64,000 nucleotides of DNA from Planctomycetota bacterium (GCA_028281765.1 JANQJF010000102.1:124001-188000), one strand, 5' to 3'. Positions 11,997 to 21,556 are shown, counted from the first letter of the stretch. Program-made: numbers and translations. The notes: generated from the sequence alone by a model not told the origin.

Positions 11997-12688
11997 AGCT
12001 CGATCTCGACCGGCTGGAAGTCGATCGCGTCACACGCCGTGAGGTAGTAGCGGATGCCACCGGCCTCACCCTGGAAACCGTGCTTGTGATCGCGGCCGTG
12101 CAGGTGCCCGTAGATGCACGCTTCGACGCCGGCCTCCTCGAGCAGCTCGACGGCCGGAGTGACGCGACCATCGGTGTAGCGAGGTGGGTAGTGGATCAGC
12201 GCGATCATGCGCTCGCCCTCGAGCTCACGGCCGGCCTCGATCGACATGCGGAGGCGACCCAACTCGCGATTGAAGATCTTCTCGGCCTTGGCGTCGGCCC
12301 ACGGCGCCCCGGGCGGATCCCACAAACGGGCGCCGACCACCACCGTGCCGTCGTCCATCTTGACCGCGGTGTTCTGCAGCGGCGTGACCGACTCGTGCAG
12401 CGCCGCGCGCACCTTGGCCATCGACTGCCACCACGTGCAGTGGTTGCCCTTGATCAGGATCTTCTTGCCGGGCCGCTCACCGAGCCAATCGAGATCCGGC
12501 TGCGCTTCTGCCAGATTGAGGCCCCACGACGTATCGCCGCCGACGAGCACCCAGTCCTCGGGCGCCACCATCTCGTCCCACGCCGCCGCGATCCGGTCGC
12601 CATGGTCGATCCACTGGTCGCCGAAGACGTCCATCGGCTTGTCGACGCCGTAGCTGAGGTGCAGGTCGCTGATTGCGAACAGTCGCAT
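11993..12688 (-). CDS. calcineurin-like metallophosphoesterase
   Basis: 231 residues from the ATG at 12688, which opens the canonical first motif FAISDLHLS (Asp8, His10). The others are in order: GGDTSW (Asp52), KGNHCTWW (Asn82, His83), LIHYPPR and YGHLHGRDH. These residues bind the two-metal centre. Cytoplasmic. The WGLNLAEAQPDLDW segment is typical of a bacterial clade whose substrate is unknown. Upstream of the ATG, CAAGAT six bases away could be a weak -10 element. Translationally coupled to the hydrolase downstream. Confidence 0.85.
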   Translation of the reverse strand: MRLFAISDLHLSYGVDKPMDVFGDQWIDHGDRIAAAWDEMVAPEDWVLVGGDTSWGLNLAEAQPDLDWLGERPGKKILIKGNHCTWWQSMAKVRAALHESVTPLQNTAVKMDDGTVVVGARLWDPPGAPWADAKAEKIFNRELGRLRMSIEAGRELEGERMIALIHYPPRYTDGRVTPAVELLEEAGVEACIYGHLHGRDHKHGFQGEAGGIRYYLTACDAIDFQPVEIEL

Positions 12689-12731
12689 GACGGGATCTTG
12701 GACCACGCACGCGGTAGAGGCAACCGACGCG

Positions 12732-13982
12732 TCAGTCGAGCTGAGCCGCGACTCGATCGAGATCCGCCGGCTCGGCCCAGTCGCAGTTCTCCCCGCCGAG
12801 GGTGTCCCGCGCGTAGCCGATGAGCTCGCGCGCGAACTCTCGGAGCGCGATTCCGTTCGGCGCGCGGGCCGACAGCCCGTGCCGCGCCGTATCCAGATGC
12901 AGCTCGCGGAGCGCGTCCGCGCTCTCGACGACGAGTCCATCCGACAGCGCCGTCGCCCGCTTCGATGCGGCGGCGCAGTAGACGATGCCGGAGATCAGCG
13001 CGAGCATGCTGCGCGCGCACGCCCAGTCGATCGAGTCGAGACAGCGGATCTCGATGTAGTTGCGCAGGCGAACGAACGGGAAGAGGCTCGTCAGGTGGAG
13101 ATCGACGTCCTCCGCCGTGACCTTGCCGGCCCCGCACAGCTCCTCGAGCGTTGCGTCCGGCGCCTCGACGAGCGCGCCCGGCCGACTCGGATCATTGAGG
13201 AACAGCACGTTCGCCCGACGCGCGTAGCGGATATAGCCCTCGATCGCGGTCTCGGGATGCAGGCATCCGTCCGGGACCCCGCTGCGCAAGTGGTCGGTCT
13301 CCCACCACACGTAGTGACGAAAACTCTCGTAGCCGGAATCCTCACCGGCGACCTGACGCGAGTTCGCCGCGAGCGCCACGAGAACCGGCGACAGCCGGTA
13401 GAGCAGAGCCAGCTTGGCCGCCGCGTCCTCGCGCCCTTCGATGTCATAGGTCAGCTGGAATCCTGCAGTCGCCCGCATCATGTTCCGCGTCAGCGGCCCG
13501 CGGACGGGCATCCGGCGATCCATGATGCCGTAGCGCTCGCGCGGCAGGAGACCCAGGTCCTCGACCGGCGTGACGGGTGCGTGGCCGACGCAGTGAAGGT
13601 GATAGCCGGACCCTTCGAGCACGGCGTCGATGCCCGCATCGACGCGCTGCATGATCGCTTCGACCTCGCGCAGCCGCTCCACGGGCGCACACGCGACTTC
13701 GAGCTGCCCGCCGGGTTCCATCGACATCTCGAAGTCATCGGAGCTCAGCCCCTTGAGGACGTCGCCGTCGATCAGCGGGCGCGCTTCGAACCGGTCACAG
13801 AGTCGCTGCATGACGCCGCGACAGAAGTCGAGCGGCGCGCTGGCCGAGTCGGTTTCTCGGAGCAGCAAACGCTCGTATTCGATCCCCAGCAGTCGTCGCC
13901 CACGCGGCATCGGCGCACCGAGGATCATGTGATCGATCGTGGCCGAGAGTTCGGATGGAGGAAGGGGCTGACGTTCCGACAT
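12732..13982 (-). CDS. glutamate-cysteine ligase, GCS2 family
   Basis: 416 residues. LGIEYERLLL near residue 33, SMEPGGQLEVA (about 94) and RATAGFQLTYD (about 172) are the hallmarks of the plant-type/GCS2 ligases. These ATP-dependently join L-glutamate to L-cysteine in the first step of glutathione or ergothioneine (EgtA) synthesis. C-terminal YIEIRCLDS also fits. No glutathione synthetase (gshB) or ergothioneine gene is nearby, so the product may be gamma-glutamylcysteine itself or be processed elsewhere. It starts 58 bases after the stop of the 402-residue unknown gene, with a hairpin between them. Confidence 0.85.
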   Translation of the reverse strand: MSERQPLPPSELSATIDHMILGAPMPRGRRLLGIEYERLLLRETDSASAPLDFCRGVMQRLCDRFEARPLIDGDVLKGLSSDDFEMSMEPGGQLEVACAPVERLREVEAIMQRVDAGIDAVLEGSGYHLHCVGHAPVTPVEDLGLLPRERYGIMDRRMPVRGPLTRNMMRATAGFQLTYDIEGREDAAAKLALLYRLSPVLVALAANSRQVAGEDSGYESFRHYVWWETDHLRSGVPDGCLHPETAIEGYIRYARRANVLFLNDPSRPGALVEAPDATLEELCGAGKVTAEDVDLHLTSLFPFVRLRNYIEIRCLDSIDWACARSMLALISGIVYCAAASKRATALSDGLVVESADALRELHLDTARHGLSARAPNGIALREFARELIGYARDTLGGENCDWAEPADLDRVAAQLD

Positions 13983-14000
13983 GGAAGCCCCAGGAGAAGG

Positions 14001-14035
14001 GGTCGCAGCCCCGGGAACAAGCCCCGCGTGCGACC
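14001..14035 (-). terminator. hairpin between the 402-residue gene and the glutamate-cysteine ligase gene
   Basis: On the minus strand GGTCGCA pairs with TGCGACC around a G/C-rich loop that can form an inner GGG/CCC stem, followed by CCTTCTCC. This could be a weak or partial intrinsic terminator for the upstream gene. The tail has few U residues, so efficiency is doubtful. Confidence 0.35.
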
Positions 14036-14040
14036 GCTGC

Positions 14041-15249
14041 CTAGAACACGGGATCGATCTTCGTGTCCGGGTTGACCGGGCCCGGAGTCGGGGCAGCCGT
14101 CGGCTCCGGCGTCGGAGCCTGAGCAGGAACGGGCGCCGGCGTGGCCGTCACAGGCCCTGGGCCAGGCTGCACGTGCGCCGCCGAACTCGCACCCACACCG
14201 ACGGCGTCCGCGACGCGACGGACGAACACTTCCACCTCTTGCACCATCGGCTTGTTGACGACGACCGGATGCTCGAGCTGGGTCGCCGGCTGCAGCGCGC
14301 GACGAGCGTTGTCGAGGATCTGCAGCGCCGCGCGCTCGCGATCCCCGAAGCTGGTCTCGAGAACGTGCGCGGCGATCTGATGCAGCGGCCAGTCGACGGG
14401 ACTCTCGGGCAGGCCGAGCTCCTGCTTCTTCAGCATGCCGTAGTCGAGCAGGATGCCCTCGACGATCATGCTCAGGAGCACCAGGGCCAAACGGTAGTCG
14501 TCGGCCTCGACGCAGCGGTGGTACGCCCGAACGTCGAGCACCATCGACATGCGAATGCGGTAGTCGCGGACCAGGTTCGCATCGACGATCGCGGCGCTGA
14601 CGTGAATCGCGGGAGAGCTTCCCGATTGAGGCGTTGCGGGTGGCGCCGAAGCGCCGCCCTGCGACTGCAGCGCGGGAGCGACGGACTGCTGATCCACGGC
14701 GCGGAACGAGCCGCTGCCCAGTCGATAGACGCCCGACGACGGCTCGGTCTGGCCAGTCGACTTCGACTTCGTCGTCTTCTGCCGGACGGTGACGAGCACC
14801 TGCCGGACCTCGTACTTGACGTCCTTGCGCTGCCAGAGCGACGGCAGTTGCTCGATCGGCTCCGTCGCGAGCTCGACGGTCCAGTGCGAGAGGATCTTCT
14901 TGCGCTTCTCGAGCCAAGGGACGTCCTCTTTGGACTTCATCGCCTTCTCGGACAGCTGCCGGTCGGTCTCGCCCAGATCGTGGACCAGGCACGAGCAGAG
15001 GAGGTTGATATCGTCCTCCGGCATCTCGAGCGTCGTCGGAGTCGGGTACGCCGACATCCAGCGCCGCAAGTACTCACGGATCCTGCGCACTCTCGAGTAG
15101 AGCTGCAACAGAGACCGTTCGTCGACTCCGTTCTGCGGTTGGCCCCCGTGATCCGCGAGCTCCATTTTGAGCTGACTCAGGTAGTTGAGTGAGCTCTTGA
15201 CCGCGTCCAGGAACTGGACCACCGCCGCCTTTTTCAAGGTGTCCGCCAT
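14041..15249 (-). CDS. unknown protein, helical, with a proline-rich C-terminus
   Basis: 402 residues from the ATG at 15249 (MADTLKKAAVV). Residues 1-150 are strongly helical and charged. About 150-215 include a Ser/Gly/Pro linker, 235-350 are again helical, and the last 45 residues are almost all Pro, Ala, Thr and Gly, ending in DTKIDPVF. No signal peptide or membrane segment. I do not recognise a family. A longer frame exists upstream of 15249, but it has unusual composition and no family support. Confidence 0.55.
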   Translation of the reverse strand: MADTLKKAAVVQFLDAVKSSLNYLSQLKMELADHGGQPQNGVDERSLLQLYSRVRRIREYLRRWMSAYPTPTTLEMPEDDINLLCSCLVHDLGETDRQLSEKAMKSKEDVPWLEKRKKILSHWTVELATEPIEQLPSLWQRKDVKYEVRQVLVTVRQKTTKSKSTGQTEPSSGVYRLGSGSFRAVDQQSVAPALQSQGGASAPPATPQSGSSPAIHVSAAIVDANLVRDYRIRMSMVLDVRAYHRCVEADDYRLALVLLSMIVEGILLDYGMLKKQELGLPESPVDWPLHQIAAHVLETSFGDRERAALQILDNARRALQPATQLEHPVVVNKPMVQEVEVFVRRVADAVGVGASSAAHVQPGPGPVTATPAPVPAQAPTPEPTAAPTPGPVNPDTKIDPVF

Positions 15250-15333
15250 GCCAACGCTTAAGTCGACCAGCAGGGAGCTCGAGCTATAGCGCCGCTGGCC
15301 GGAATCCGGAGAGCAGGCCGAGTCCCCCTTCTC

Positions 15334-15339
15334 TATGCT
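15334..15339 (+). promoter_or_regulatory. -10-like element TATGCT upstream of glcD
   Basis: TATGCT ends ten bases before the ATG at 15350, with no Shine-Dalgarno in between. This favours a near-leaderless transcript starting at the 15350 ATG, and argues against the ATG at 15335, which lies within the hexamer. Confidence 0.35.
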
Positions 15340-15349
15340 CTCGACGCAC

Positions 15350-16801
15350 ATGCAGGACGTGCTCAGACAACTGCAGGATCGCTTCGGCGAACAGCGCGCA
15401 CTCGTGGCCCCGGACGAGCTCCGGGCCTACGAGTGCGACGGCTTCACGATCGAAAAAGGACTCCCGCTCGCGGTCGTGGTGCCGGAAACCACGGCAGAAG
15501 TGCAGTGGGTCGTACAGTTTTTCAACACTCACGGCATCCCGTTCGTCGCTCGCGGCGCGGGCACGTGCCTGTCCGGCGGACCGACCCCGAACCGAGACGC
15601 CGTCGTCATCGAGACCGCGCGCATGAAAGCCGTGCTGGACGTCGATTACGACGACATGATCGCGGTCGTCCAGCCGGGACTGGTCAACCTGCATCTAACG
15701 CGCGAGGTGTGCGGCGAACACCTGCACTACGCACCGGATCCGAGCAGTCAGTCGGTGTGCACGATCGGCGGCAACATCGCCGAGAACAGCGGCGGACCGC
15801 ACTGCTTCAAGTACGGCATGACCACGGATCACGTGTTGGCCGTGGAAGTCGTGCTGCCGGACGGCCGCCTGGCGAAGTTCGGACACCCCTCCGCTGCGCG
15901 CGGCCCACACGAACTCGATCTCGTCGGCCTGTTCACCGGCAGCGAAGGGACCTTCGGCATCGCGACCGAGATCACCGTGCGGCTGAGCCCGGACCCCGAA
16001 TGCGTCTACACGATGCTCGCGTCGTTCCAGACGATGGAAGCGGCGTGCGGCGCCGTGTCGTCGATCGTCTCGGCCGGCATCGTCCCCGCCGCCCTCGAGA
16101 TCCTCGACCAGGCGACGATTCGCGCGGTCGAAGCCTCGGTGTTTCGCGCGGGGTACCCGCAGGACGCCGCGGCCGTGCTGCTCGTCGAACTCGACGGCGC
16201 CGAGCTCGCTGTCGAAGAGGACGCCGCCGAGATTCGCGAGACGTTCCGCACCCACGACGCGATCCGCGTCCAGGAGGCGAGCGATCCCGAGGAACGAACC
16301 CGCCTCTGGAAGGGGCGCAAGGGTGCGTTCGGCGCGATGGGCCGACTCAGCACCGACCTCTACGTGCTCGACGGCGTCGTTCCGCGCACGCGCCTCGTTG
16401 AGACCCTGCAGAAGGTGACGGAGATCGGCGAACGGCATCGCGTCACGCTGACAAACGTCTTCCACGCGGGCGACGGCAACCTGCATCCCAACATCAGCTT
16501 CGACGGTCGCGACGAGGACGAGCGCGCGCGCGTCCTGCAGGCGGGTCACGAGATCCTCGAACTCTGCGTCGCGATGGGCGGAAGCATCACCGGCGAACAC
16601 GGCGTAGGCTCCGAGAAGCTCTCGCACGTCCCGCTGATGTTCGACGACGCCGACCTCGACACGATGGAACGCGTCCGTCGCGTCTTCAATCCGCGGGACC
16701 TGTGCAATCCAGGCAAGGCGATCCCCGAGCGAAGCGGTTGCGCCGAGGTCTCGAAGTGGCCCGCGATGGTCGAACACGTCCTGCGTCAGGAGGAGGCGTG
16801 A
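15350..16801 (+). CDS. glcD: glycolate oxidase FAD-linked subunit GlcD
   Basis: 483 residues. FAD-binding type 4 domain with GAGTCLSGGPTPN and PDPSSQSVCTIGGNIAENSG, then the FAD-oxidase C-terminal domain with HAGDGNLHPN and GSITGEHGVG. It oxidises glycolate (or D-lactate) to glyoxylate, passing electrons through GlcE and GlcF to the quinone pool. The stop overlaps the GTG start of glcE (GTGA), and glcF overlaps glcE in the same way, so the three subunits are made together. The 15350 start is preferred because of the upstream -10-like element; an in-frame ATG exists five codons earlier. Confidence 0.92.
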   Translation: MQDVLRQLQDRFGEQRALVAPDELRAYECDGFTIEKGLPLAVVVPETTAEVQWVVQFFNTHGIPFVARGAGTCLSGGPTPNRDAVVIETARMKAVLDVDYDDMIAVVQPGLVNLHLTREVCGEHLHYAPDPSSQSVCTIGGNIAENSGGPHCFKYGMTTDHVLAVEVVLPDGRLAKFGHPSAARGPHELDLVGLFTGSEGTFGIATEITVRLSPDPECVYTMLASFQTMEAACGAVSSIVSAGIVPAALEILDQATIRAVEASVFRAGYPQDAAAVLLVELDGAELAVEEDAAEIRETFRTHDAIRVQEASDPEERTRLWKGRKGAFGAMGRLSTDLYVLDGVVPRTRLVETLQKVTEIGERHRVTLTNVFHAGDGNLHPNISFDGRDEDERARVLQAGHEILELCVAMGGSITGEHGVGSEKLSHVPLMFDDADLDTMERVRRVFNPRDLCNPGKAIPERSGCAEVSKWPAMVEHVLRQEEA

Positions 16802-17859
16802 GCGTCGACTTTCGAGTCGTCGAGACGCGGTCGGTCACATCGCGCGCCGAACTCCGCGACGCCCTGACGGGCGCCGGGGCGGTCCGGCTCGCCGGGCGTG
16901 GCACGACGCAAGATCGCGTGCCGCCGCCGGCCTCGAGAGACGTGGTGCTCGTCGAGCTCGCGAAACTCGATCGATTGCTGCGGCTCGAGCCGGGCGACCT
17001 TACGTGTTCGGTCGAACCCGGCATGACGCGCGAAGCGCTCGACGCGGAGCTCGCCGCGTGCGGCACGTGCCTGCCGTGCGAGCCCGACGGCACGACGATC
17101 GGCGGCAGTTTTGCTCGCGGCGCGCGCGCGCCGCTCGGGCCGGCGGGACACTCGCCGCGCACCCTGCTGCTCGGATTCGAGGGAGTCCGCGCGGACGGCA
17201 CGGCGTTCAAGGCCGGCGCCAAGGTCGTCAAGAGCGTCGCCGGGTTCGACCTGCCGAAGCTGTTCGTCGGCAGCCGCGGACGACTGTTCTGCGTGACGGC
17301 TCTCCACCTCAAGCTGCGTCCGCTGCCGCCACACAGCGAGTGGTTCGCCGAACGGTCGCTGGACCGCGACGGCGCTGTCGACCGGTTCTGGACGTTGCGC
17401 CGCCTACGCACGCCTCCCGCCGCACTCGTGCTGCGTCGCGATGACGATGGCGCCTACGAGGTCCTCGGTCGCTTCGAGGGTCGCGCGGGCGTCGTCGAGC
17501 AACAGCTTCGCGCCTCTGGCTTGACACCGAGTGAGCCGCGTGCCGGCTGGCGCATCGATGCGCGCCCCGGTGGCGAGCTGCTCACCGGATACTGCAAGCC
17601 GCGCAACCTGCCGACGCTCCTCTCTGCATTGCCGGAGAGCGCCCCCATGACCTTCACGGGTGGATGCCAGTTCGACGTCGCGCTCACGCCCGCGGAATCG
17701 GACACGCTCTGGAGCACGCTGAGCTCGGGCGAAACCACGGCCGAGACCGAACGCGGCGCCCCGGAGCGCCGCGGACGGGCCACAACACCGGACCCGGCTT
17801 CCGAAGAACTGACGGCATCGCTGCGCACCGCGTTGGATCCGGAGGGGCGACTGCAGTGA
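16798..17859 (+). CDS. glcE: glycolate oxidase FAD-binding subunit GlcE
   Basis: 353 residues starting with GTG at 16798, overlapping the glcD stop by four bases. It is a shorter FAD-binding type 4 protein. VEPGMTREALDAELA and TIGGSFARGARAPLG form the flavin pocket, and AKVVKSVAGFDLPKLFVG is the characteristic GlcE segment. As in the family, it lacks the long C-terminal oxidase domain. A Thr/Glu/Arg-rich linker near residues 315-335 is unusual. It forms the membrane-associated glycolate dehydrogenase with GlcD and GlcF. Confidence 0.9.
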   Translation: MSVDFRVVETRSVTSRAELRDALTGAGAVRLAGRGTTQDRVPPPASRDVVLVELAKLDRLLRLEPGDLTCSVEPGMTREALDAELAACGTCLPCEPDGTTIGGSFARGARAPLGPAGHSPRTLLLGFEGVRADGTAFKAGAKVVKSVAGFDLPKLFVGSRGRLFCVTALHLKLRPLPPHSEWFAERSLDRDGAVDRFWTLRRLRTPPAALVLRRDDDGAYEVLGRFEGRAGVVEQQLRASGLTPSEPRAGWRIDARPGGELLTGYCKPRNLPTLLSALPESAPMTFTGGCQFDVALTPAESDTLWSTLSSGETTAETERGAPERRGRATTPDPASEELTASLRTALDPEGRLQ

Positions 17860-19103
17860 CCGACCTCCCGAAGGCAATCGACTCCTACACGAAGTCTCTC
17901 GACTGCGTGCACTGCGGCCTGTGTATCGAGGCGTGCCCGACGTACGACGTGCTCGGCCTCGAAACCGACTCGCCACGCGGACGGATCTACCTGATGCGCG
18001 CCCTCGCGGAGGAGCGCATCGAAGACCCGTACTCGATCCGTCCGGCGCTCGACCGCTGTCTCGGCTGCCGGGCGTGCGAGACCGTGTGCCCGTCCGGCGT
18101 GCAGTACGGCCAGCTCATCGAGACGGTTCGCAGCGAGATGGCGGATCGCTGGCCCGAGAAGGGCCTGGCGTCGCGACTTCGACGCTTCCTGCTCACGCAC
18201 GTGGTCGCACGTCAAGGCCGGCTCCGCCTCGCGTTCCGGTTCGCATGGCTGGCCGAGCGCATCGGCCTGCGCTGGCTCGCGCGCAAGACGGGCCTGCTTC
18301 CGGCGACGATGGATCGTCTCGTGCCGCATGTCCCGGCGGGACGCTTCCGGCGCTCACTCGCCGGGCTCCACAAGCCGAAGGGCGAAGTTCGCGGTCGGGT
18401 CCAGCTCTTCACGGGCTGCGTGATGGAGCAGGTCTTCGGCGACATCAACCAGAAGACGCTCACGCTGCTGCTGGACAACGGTTTCGAAGTCGAGGTTCCG
18501 AAGCAGCAGCGCTGCTGCGGCGCGCTGCACCTGCACAACGGCCAGGCATCCGTCACGCACGGCCTCGCGCGCGAAAACATCGAAGCGTTCTCGGGCGACG
18601 TTCCGGTCATCCACAACAGCGCGGGATGCGGCGCGGCGCTCGCCGAGTACGGCGAAGTCCTCGGCGATGAGGATGCCGAGCGATTCTCCGCACGATGCCG
18701 CGACATCACCGCGTTCTTGGACGATGTCGGCATGTCGGCGACACCCGCGCCGTTCCCACACCGTGTGGCTTACGACGCCCCGTGTCACCTGTGCCACGCG
18801 CAGAAGGTTCGCCGCGCGCCGTCGGATCTGCTCCGACAGGTCCCCGACCTCGAGCTCGTCCAACATCCCGACAGCGAGAACTGCTGTGGCTCCGCGGGTA
18901 TTTACAACATCCTGCAACCCGAACTCGCCGGCGAGATCGGACGCAAGAAGGCGCGGCACCTGATCGAGACCGGCGCGGAAGTCGTCGCGACGGGCAACCC
19001 CGGGTGCATGATGCAGATCCGAGCGCATCTCGCCGAGTGCGGCTCGAATAGTCGCGTCGTCCATCCGATAGAGTTGCTGCTCGCGGATCGCGACAAGTCG
19101 TGA
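17856..19103 (+). CDS. glcF: glycolate oxidase iron-sulfur subunit GlcF
   Basis: 415 residues starting with GTG at 17856, overlapping glcE by four bases. Two [4Fe-4S] ferredoxin motifs: CVHCGLCIEACP (Cys17, 20, 23, 27) and CLGCRACETVCP (Cys68, 71, 74, 78). Two CCG domains follow, with CCGALHLHNG and NCCGSAGIYN, as in heterodisulfide-reductase-like electron carriers. It transfers electrons from the flavin subunits toward quinone at the membrane face. A basic helical linker (about 110-150) may contact the membrane. Confidence 0.92.
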   Translation: MTDLPKAIDSYTKSLDCVHCGLCIEACPTYDVLGLETDSPRGRIYLMRALAEERIEDPYSIRPALDRCLGCRACETVCPSGVQYGQLIETVRSEMADRWPEKGLASRLRRFLLTHVVARQGRLRLAFRFAWLAERIGLRWLARKTGLLPATMDRLVPHVPAGRFRRSLAGLHKPKGEVRGRVQLFTGCVMEQVFGDINQKTLTLLLDNGFEVEVPKQQRCCGALHLHNGQASVTHGLARENIEAFSGDVPVIHNSAGCGAALAEYGEVLGDEDAERFSARCRDITAFLDDVGMSATPAPFPHRVAYDAPCHLCHAQKVRRAPSDLLRQVPDLELVQHPDSENCCGSAGIYNILQPELAGEIGRKKARHLIETGAEVVATGNPGCMMQIRAHLAECGSNSRVVHPIELLLADRDKS

Positions 19104-19128
19104 TCTCCACCGGCCACTCGCTGTCCTG

Positions 19129-19956
19129 ATGCCCCGTCACACCCTTCGCCTTGCCGTGCCGCTCGGTCTACTCGCGGTCTTGAGCCTCGCGTACGCCTAC
19201 GGCCCGTGGTTCGGCGAGCAGATCGACGCGGGCACTCCCCGCCGCATTCGGGACCAGGCGCGGAGCGAGGCGCTCGCGATCGCCAGGAAGACCTGCCAGC
19301 TCGCGGACCTCGACGTGTTCGTCGACGAACAGCGCGCCCTCACCGAGCGGAATCCCGCGAGTGCGGACGACTGGCGCGTGCTCGCCGAGGCGTACCTCGA
19401 GCGCGCCCTCGCACGCGGATCGAAGAAGGGGATGCAGGTCGGTCAGCCGGTCTACTCCAAGCTCCCGGAACGCGTGCGGCAGGATCTCGATCTCGGCGAA
19501 GCCGCGTTGCGTCGAGCCCGCGAAGCCGGCGATGCGAGCAGCGACTCCTACCGCATCGAGGCGGCGCTGAAGACGATGCGCATCACGGGGATCGCGGCCG
19601 CCATCCGCTTCGACGGAGCCGTGCGCACGGCGCTCGACACCGCGACCCAGCTCGACAACACCAACCCCCACGCGCTGGTCGGCTCCGCATGCCGCAAGCT
19701 GTTCAAGCCGGTTTGGCTCGGCGGCGATCCCGCGGCCGCCCGCGTCGAGCTGATCGCTGCCGCTGAGGCCCTGCCGCACGACGAGCGACCGCTGATGTTC
19801 GCGTCGATGGCTGCCTGGCTCGAGGAGGAGCACGAGGCCGCGACGCAACTCATGGAGCGCGCGTCGAAGCGCAACCCGACGAACCCCTACGTCGCGGCCG
19901 TGCTGAAGCGGCTGCGCGCGGGCGAAGACGAACCGTTCGCCCGCGACGTCGACTGA
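19129..19956 (+). CDS. TPR-like helical protein with N-terminal signal/anchor
   Basis: 275 residues. Residues 8-25 form a hydrophobic segment (signal anchor or signal peptide). The rest is helical repeat: RNPASADDWRVLAEAYLERAL, then the KLFKPVWLGGDPAAAR region, and a last TPR-like pair. The KLFKP-GGDP pattern resembles the TatT-type TRAP accessory family, but no TRAP transporter gene is near. It starts 25 bases after glcF and may be co-transcribed. Function unknown. Confidence 0.55.
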   Translation: MPRHTLRLAVPLGLLAVLSLAYAYGPWFGEQIDAGTPRRIRDQARSEALAIARKTCQLADLDVFVDEQRALTERNPASADDWRVLAEAYLERALARGSKKGMQVGQPVYSKLPERVRQDLDLGEAALRRAREAGDASSDSYRIEAALKTMRITGIAAAIRFDGAVRTALDTATQLDNTNPHALVGSACRKLFKPVWLGGDPAAARVELIAAAEALPHDERPLMFASMAAWLEEEHEAATQLMERASKRNPTNPYVAAVLKRLRAGEDEPFARDVD

Positions 19957-19960
19957 CGGA

Positions 19961-20416
19961 TCAGGCCGCCGCGAGGGCGCTCTGAATCGCGTCCGCGAGC
20001 TCGTTCGGCTCGTCCGTTCCGATGCGGAACTTACGGCCCGTCGCCAGCTCGAGCTCGACGGCATCGAGCCCGGACACGTTGAACAGCCAGCCGTGTGGAG
20101 TCAGCCGAATTCCCCAGCCGTACCACCATCGGTTCCGGACCGGAGTCGCGGCGACGATGTCCTCGAACTGGATCGTCCTTCGGATGAGCCCCAACCCGAA
20201 CCGGGCTTGGACGGCATCCCGCCCGACCTCGACGTGCAACCACCCGAACAGGAGCCCGGCCACCGCCAAGATCGCGACTACGAAGAAGCCAGGAAAGAGG
20301 ACCCAACCCTCCGCCGCTTCGGCGACGAGAATGGAGACGACGATCATGATCGTCGCCACGATCGCCAGACAGGCGAGAACGAAGGTCCCGATCTGGGTGT
20401 GTTGGTAGGTCGGCAT
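19961..20416 (-). CDS. small two-helix membrane protein with PH-like domain
   Basis: 151 residues from the ATG at 20416. AGGTGA three bases before the ATG could serve as a ribosome site. Two membrane segments at about residues 9-30 and 36-57 are followed by a soluble beta-rich part (FEDIVAATPVRNRWWYGWGI, ELATGRKFRIGTDEP). This resembles bacterial PH-like domains (YdbT/YvbH type). On the minus strand TACACT lies about 35 bases further upstream as a possible -10. Function unknown. It converges with the TPR gene, leaving a four-base gap. Confidence 0.6.
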   Translation of the reverse strand: MPTYQHTQIGTFVLACLAIVATIMIVVSILVAEAAEGWVLFPGFFVVAILAVAGLLFGWLHVEVGRDAVQARFGLGLIRRTIQFEDIVAATPVRNRWWYGWGIRLTPHGWLFNVSGLDAVELELATGRKFRIGTDEPNELADAIQSALAAA

Positions 20417-20472
20417 CGTCACCTCGATGCGCGGGGTTCGCGCCAACCCGGAGTGTATTCTCGCGACCCGGA

Positions 20473-21543
20473 CTACGGGCCGAAGATGTGCCACATCCCG
20501 TTCGACGCGGCGAGCACGCCGTTCGCCGAGAGCGGATCGAGAATCAGCCACTGCGTGAAGAACTCGAGCCCGACGAGGTCCGTCGTAGGCGGCGTCGGGG
20601 TCGTCAACGTCGCGAACCCGGTACCGGCCCCACCACCGACGGTCTGCATCGCCGCCGTGAGATCGGGTCGCACGAGCACGTAGCAGCCGTTCGCGCCGAT
20701 CTCGACGAACTCGTGCGGCAGCGGGATCCCGGACCAGTCGGTCCGGCTCGCGCCGAACATCCAGATCGCCTGGCGCTGCGACGGCGCCGCGGTCAGAACG
20801 TGCGTCCAGTTCGGGTTGTTCGGCACCGGATCGCCACCGCTCATGCCGTGCACCGGAACGATCGAACCTTCACCGGGGCAACCGTCCCCGAACGGAACCG
20901 AAATGCCGTCGGAGAACGTCAGCTGGATCCGCGGGCCACGCTGCAGGATCGTCGACGCGCCCGTCGACGTCGGGCCGCCGTTGACGTTGTAGAGCGTGAC
21001 GACGTTGTTGGTTCCGAACGTCTCGGTCGCGAGCTCGTAGTTGAACGGGGTGTTCGGCTGCCCCGTGCCGTTGTCGAAGATGCGGATGTCGATCACGAGG
21101 CCGGACTGGCCGTCGTACTCGAACTCGTTCTGGAACGGGATCGACAGCGCGAACGCACCGGCAGCGGTCGGCGTCAGCGGCAGCGAGCGGTCCCCACCGA
21201 GAAACTGCGGGTGGATCAGGGTCTCCCCGGAGACCAGGTTGTTCGCGAAATTGCCAGACGGTTGGGTCGCGACCGAGTTCGCGATGCGCACCTCGAGCTG
21301 CAGCGTGCCGCCGGTCTGCCCGGTCGCGAAGGTCATGAAGTCGACCTGGGTCAGGCGGGCGGGATGCCCGAGCGCCGACGCCATTTGCGACGCCGAGTAC
21401 CAGACCTGGTAGTGCACCGGAATGCTGCCGAACGGCACCGAGTTGCCGGAGGTCGCGATCGTGAAGTCGGGCAGGACGAAGGTCTGCTGCGCGACGACCG
21501 TCGCGGAGAGAGCCAGCACGGCGGTCAAGAAGGGGGTTCTCAT
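20473..21543 (-). CDS. secreted beta-rich protein with shared C-terminal motif
   Basis: 356 residues from the ATG at 21543, which opens a clear signal peptide ending in VAQQ (residues 1-20). The body is beta-rich and low in charge, with a GDGCPGEGS segment near residue 225. The last 30 residues contain QWLILDPLSANGV and ASNGMWHIFGP. This closely resembles the end of the cytochrome peroxidase at 37302 (QWLVADPISPQGV). The shared tail suggests a common sorting or folding role. TACAAT, a good -10 match, lies 13 bases upstream of the start on this strand. Function unknown. Confidence 0.6.
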   Translation of the reverse strand: MRTPFLTAVLALSATVVAQQTFVLPDFTIATSGNSVPFGSIPVHYQVWYSASQMASALGHPARLTQVDFMTFATGQTGGTLQLEVRIANSVATQPSGNFANNLVSGETLIHPQFLGGDRSLPLTPTAAGAFALSIPFQNEFEYDGQSGLVIDIRIFDNGTGQPNTPFNYELATETFGTNNVVTLYNVNGGPTSTGASTILQRGPRIQLTFSDGISVPFGDGCPGEGSIVPVHGMSGGDPVPNNPNWTHVLTAAPSQRQAIWMFGASRTDWSGIPLPHEFVEIGANGCYVLVRPDLTAAMQTVGGGAGTGFATLTTPTPPTTDLVGLEFFTQWLILDPLSANGVLAASNGMWHIFGP

Positions 21544-21556
21544 GGCGTCACCCGAA

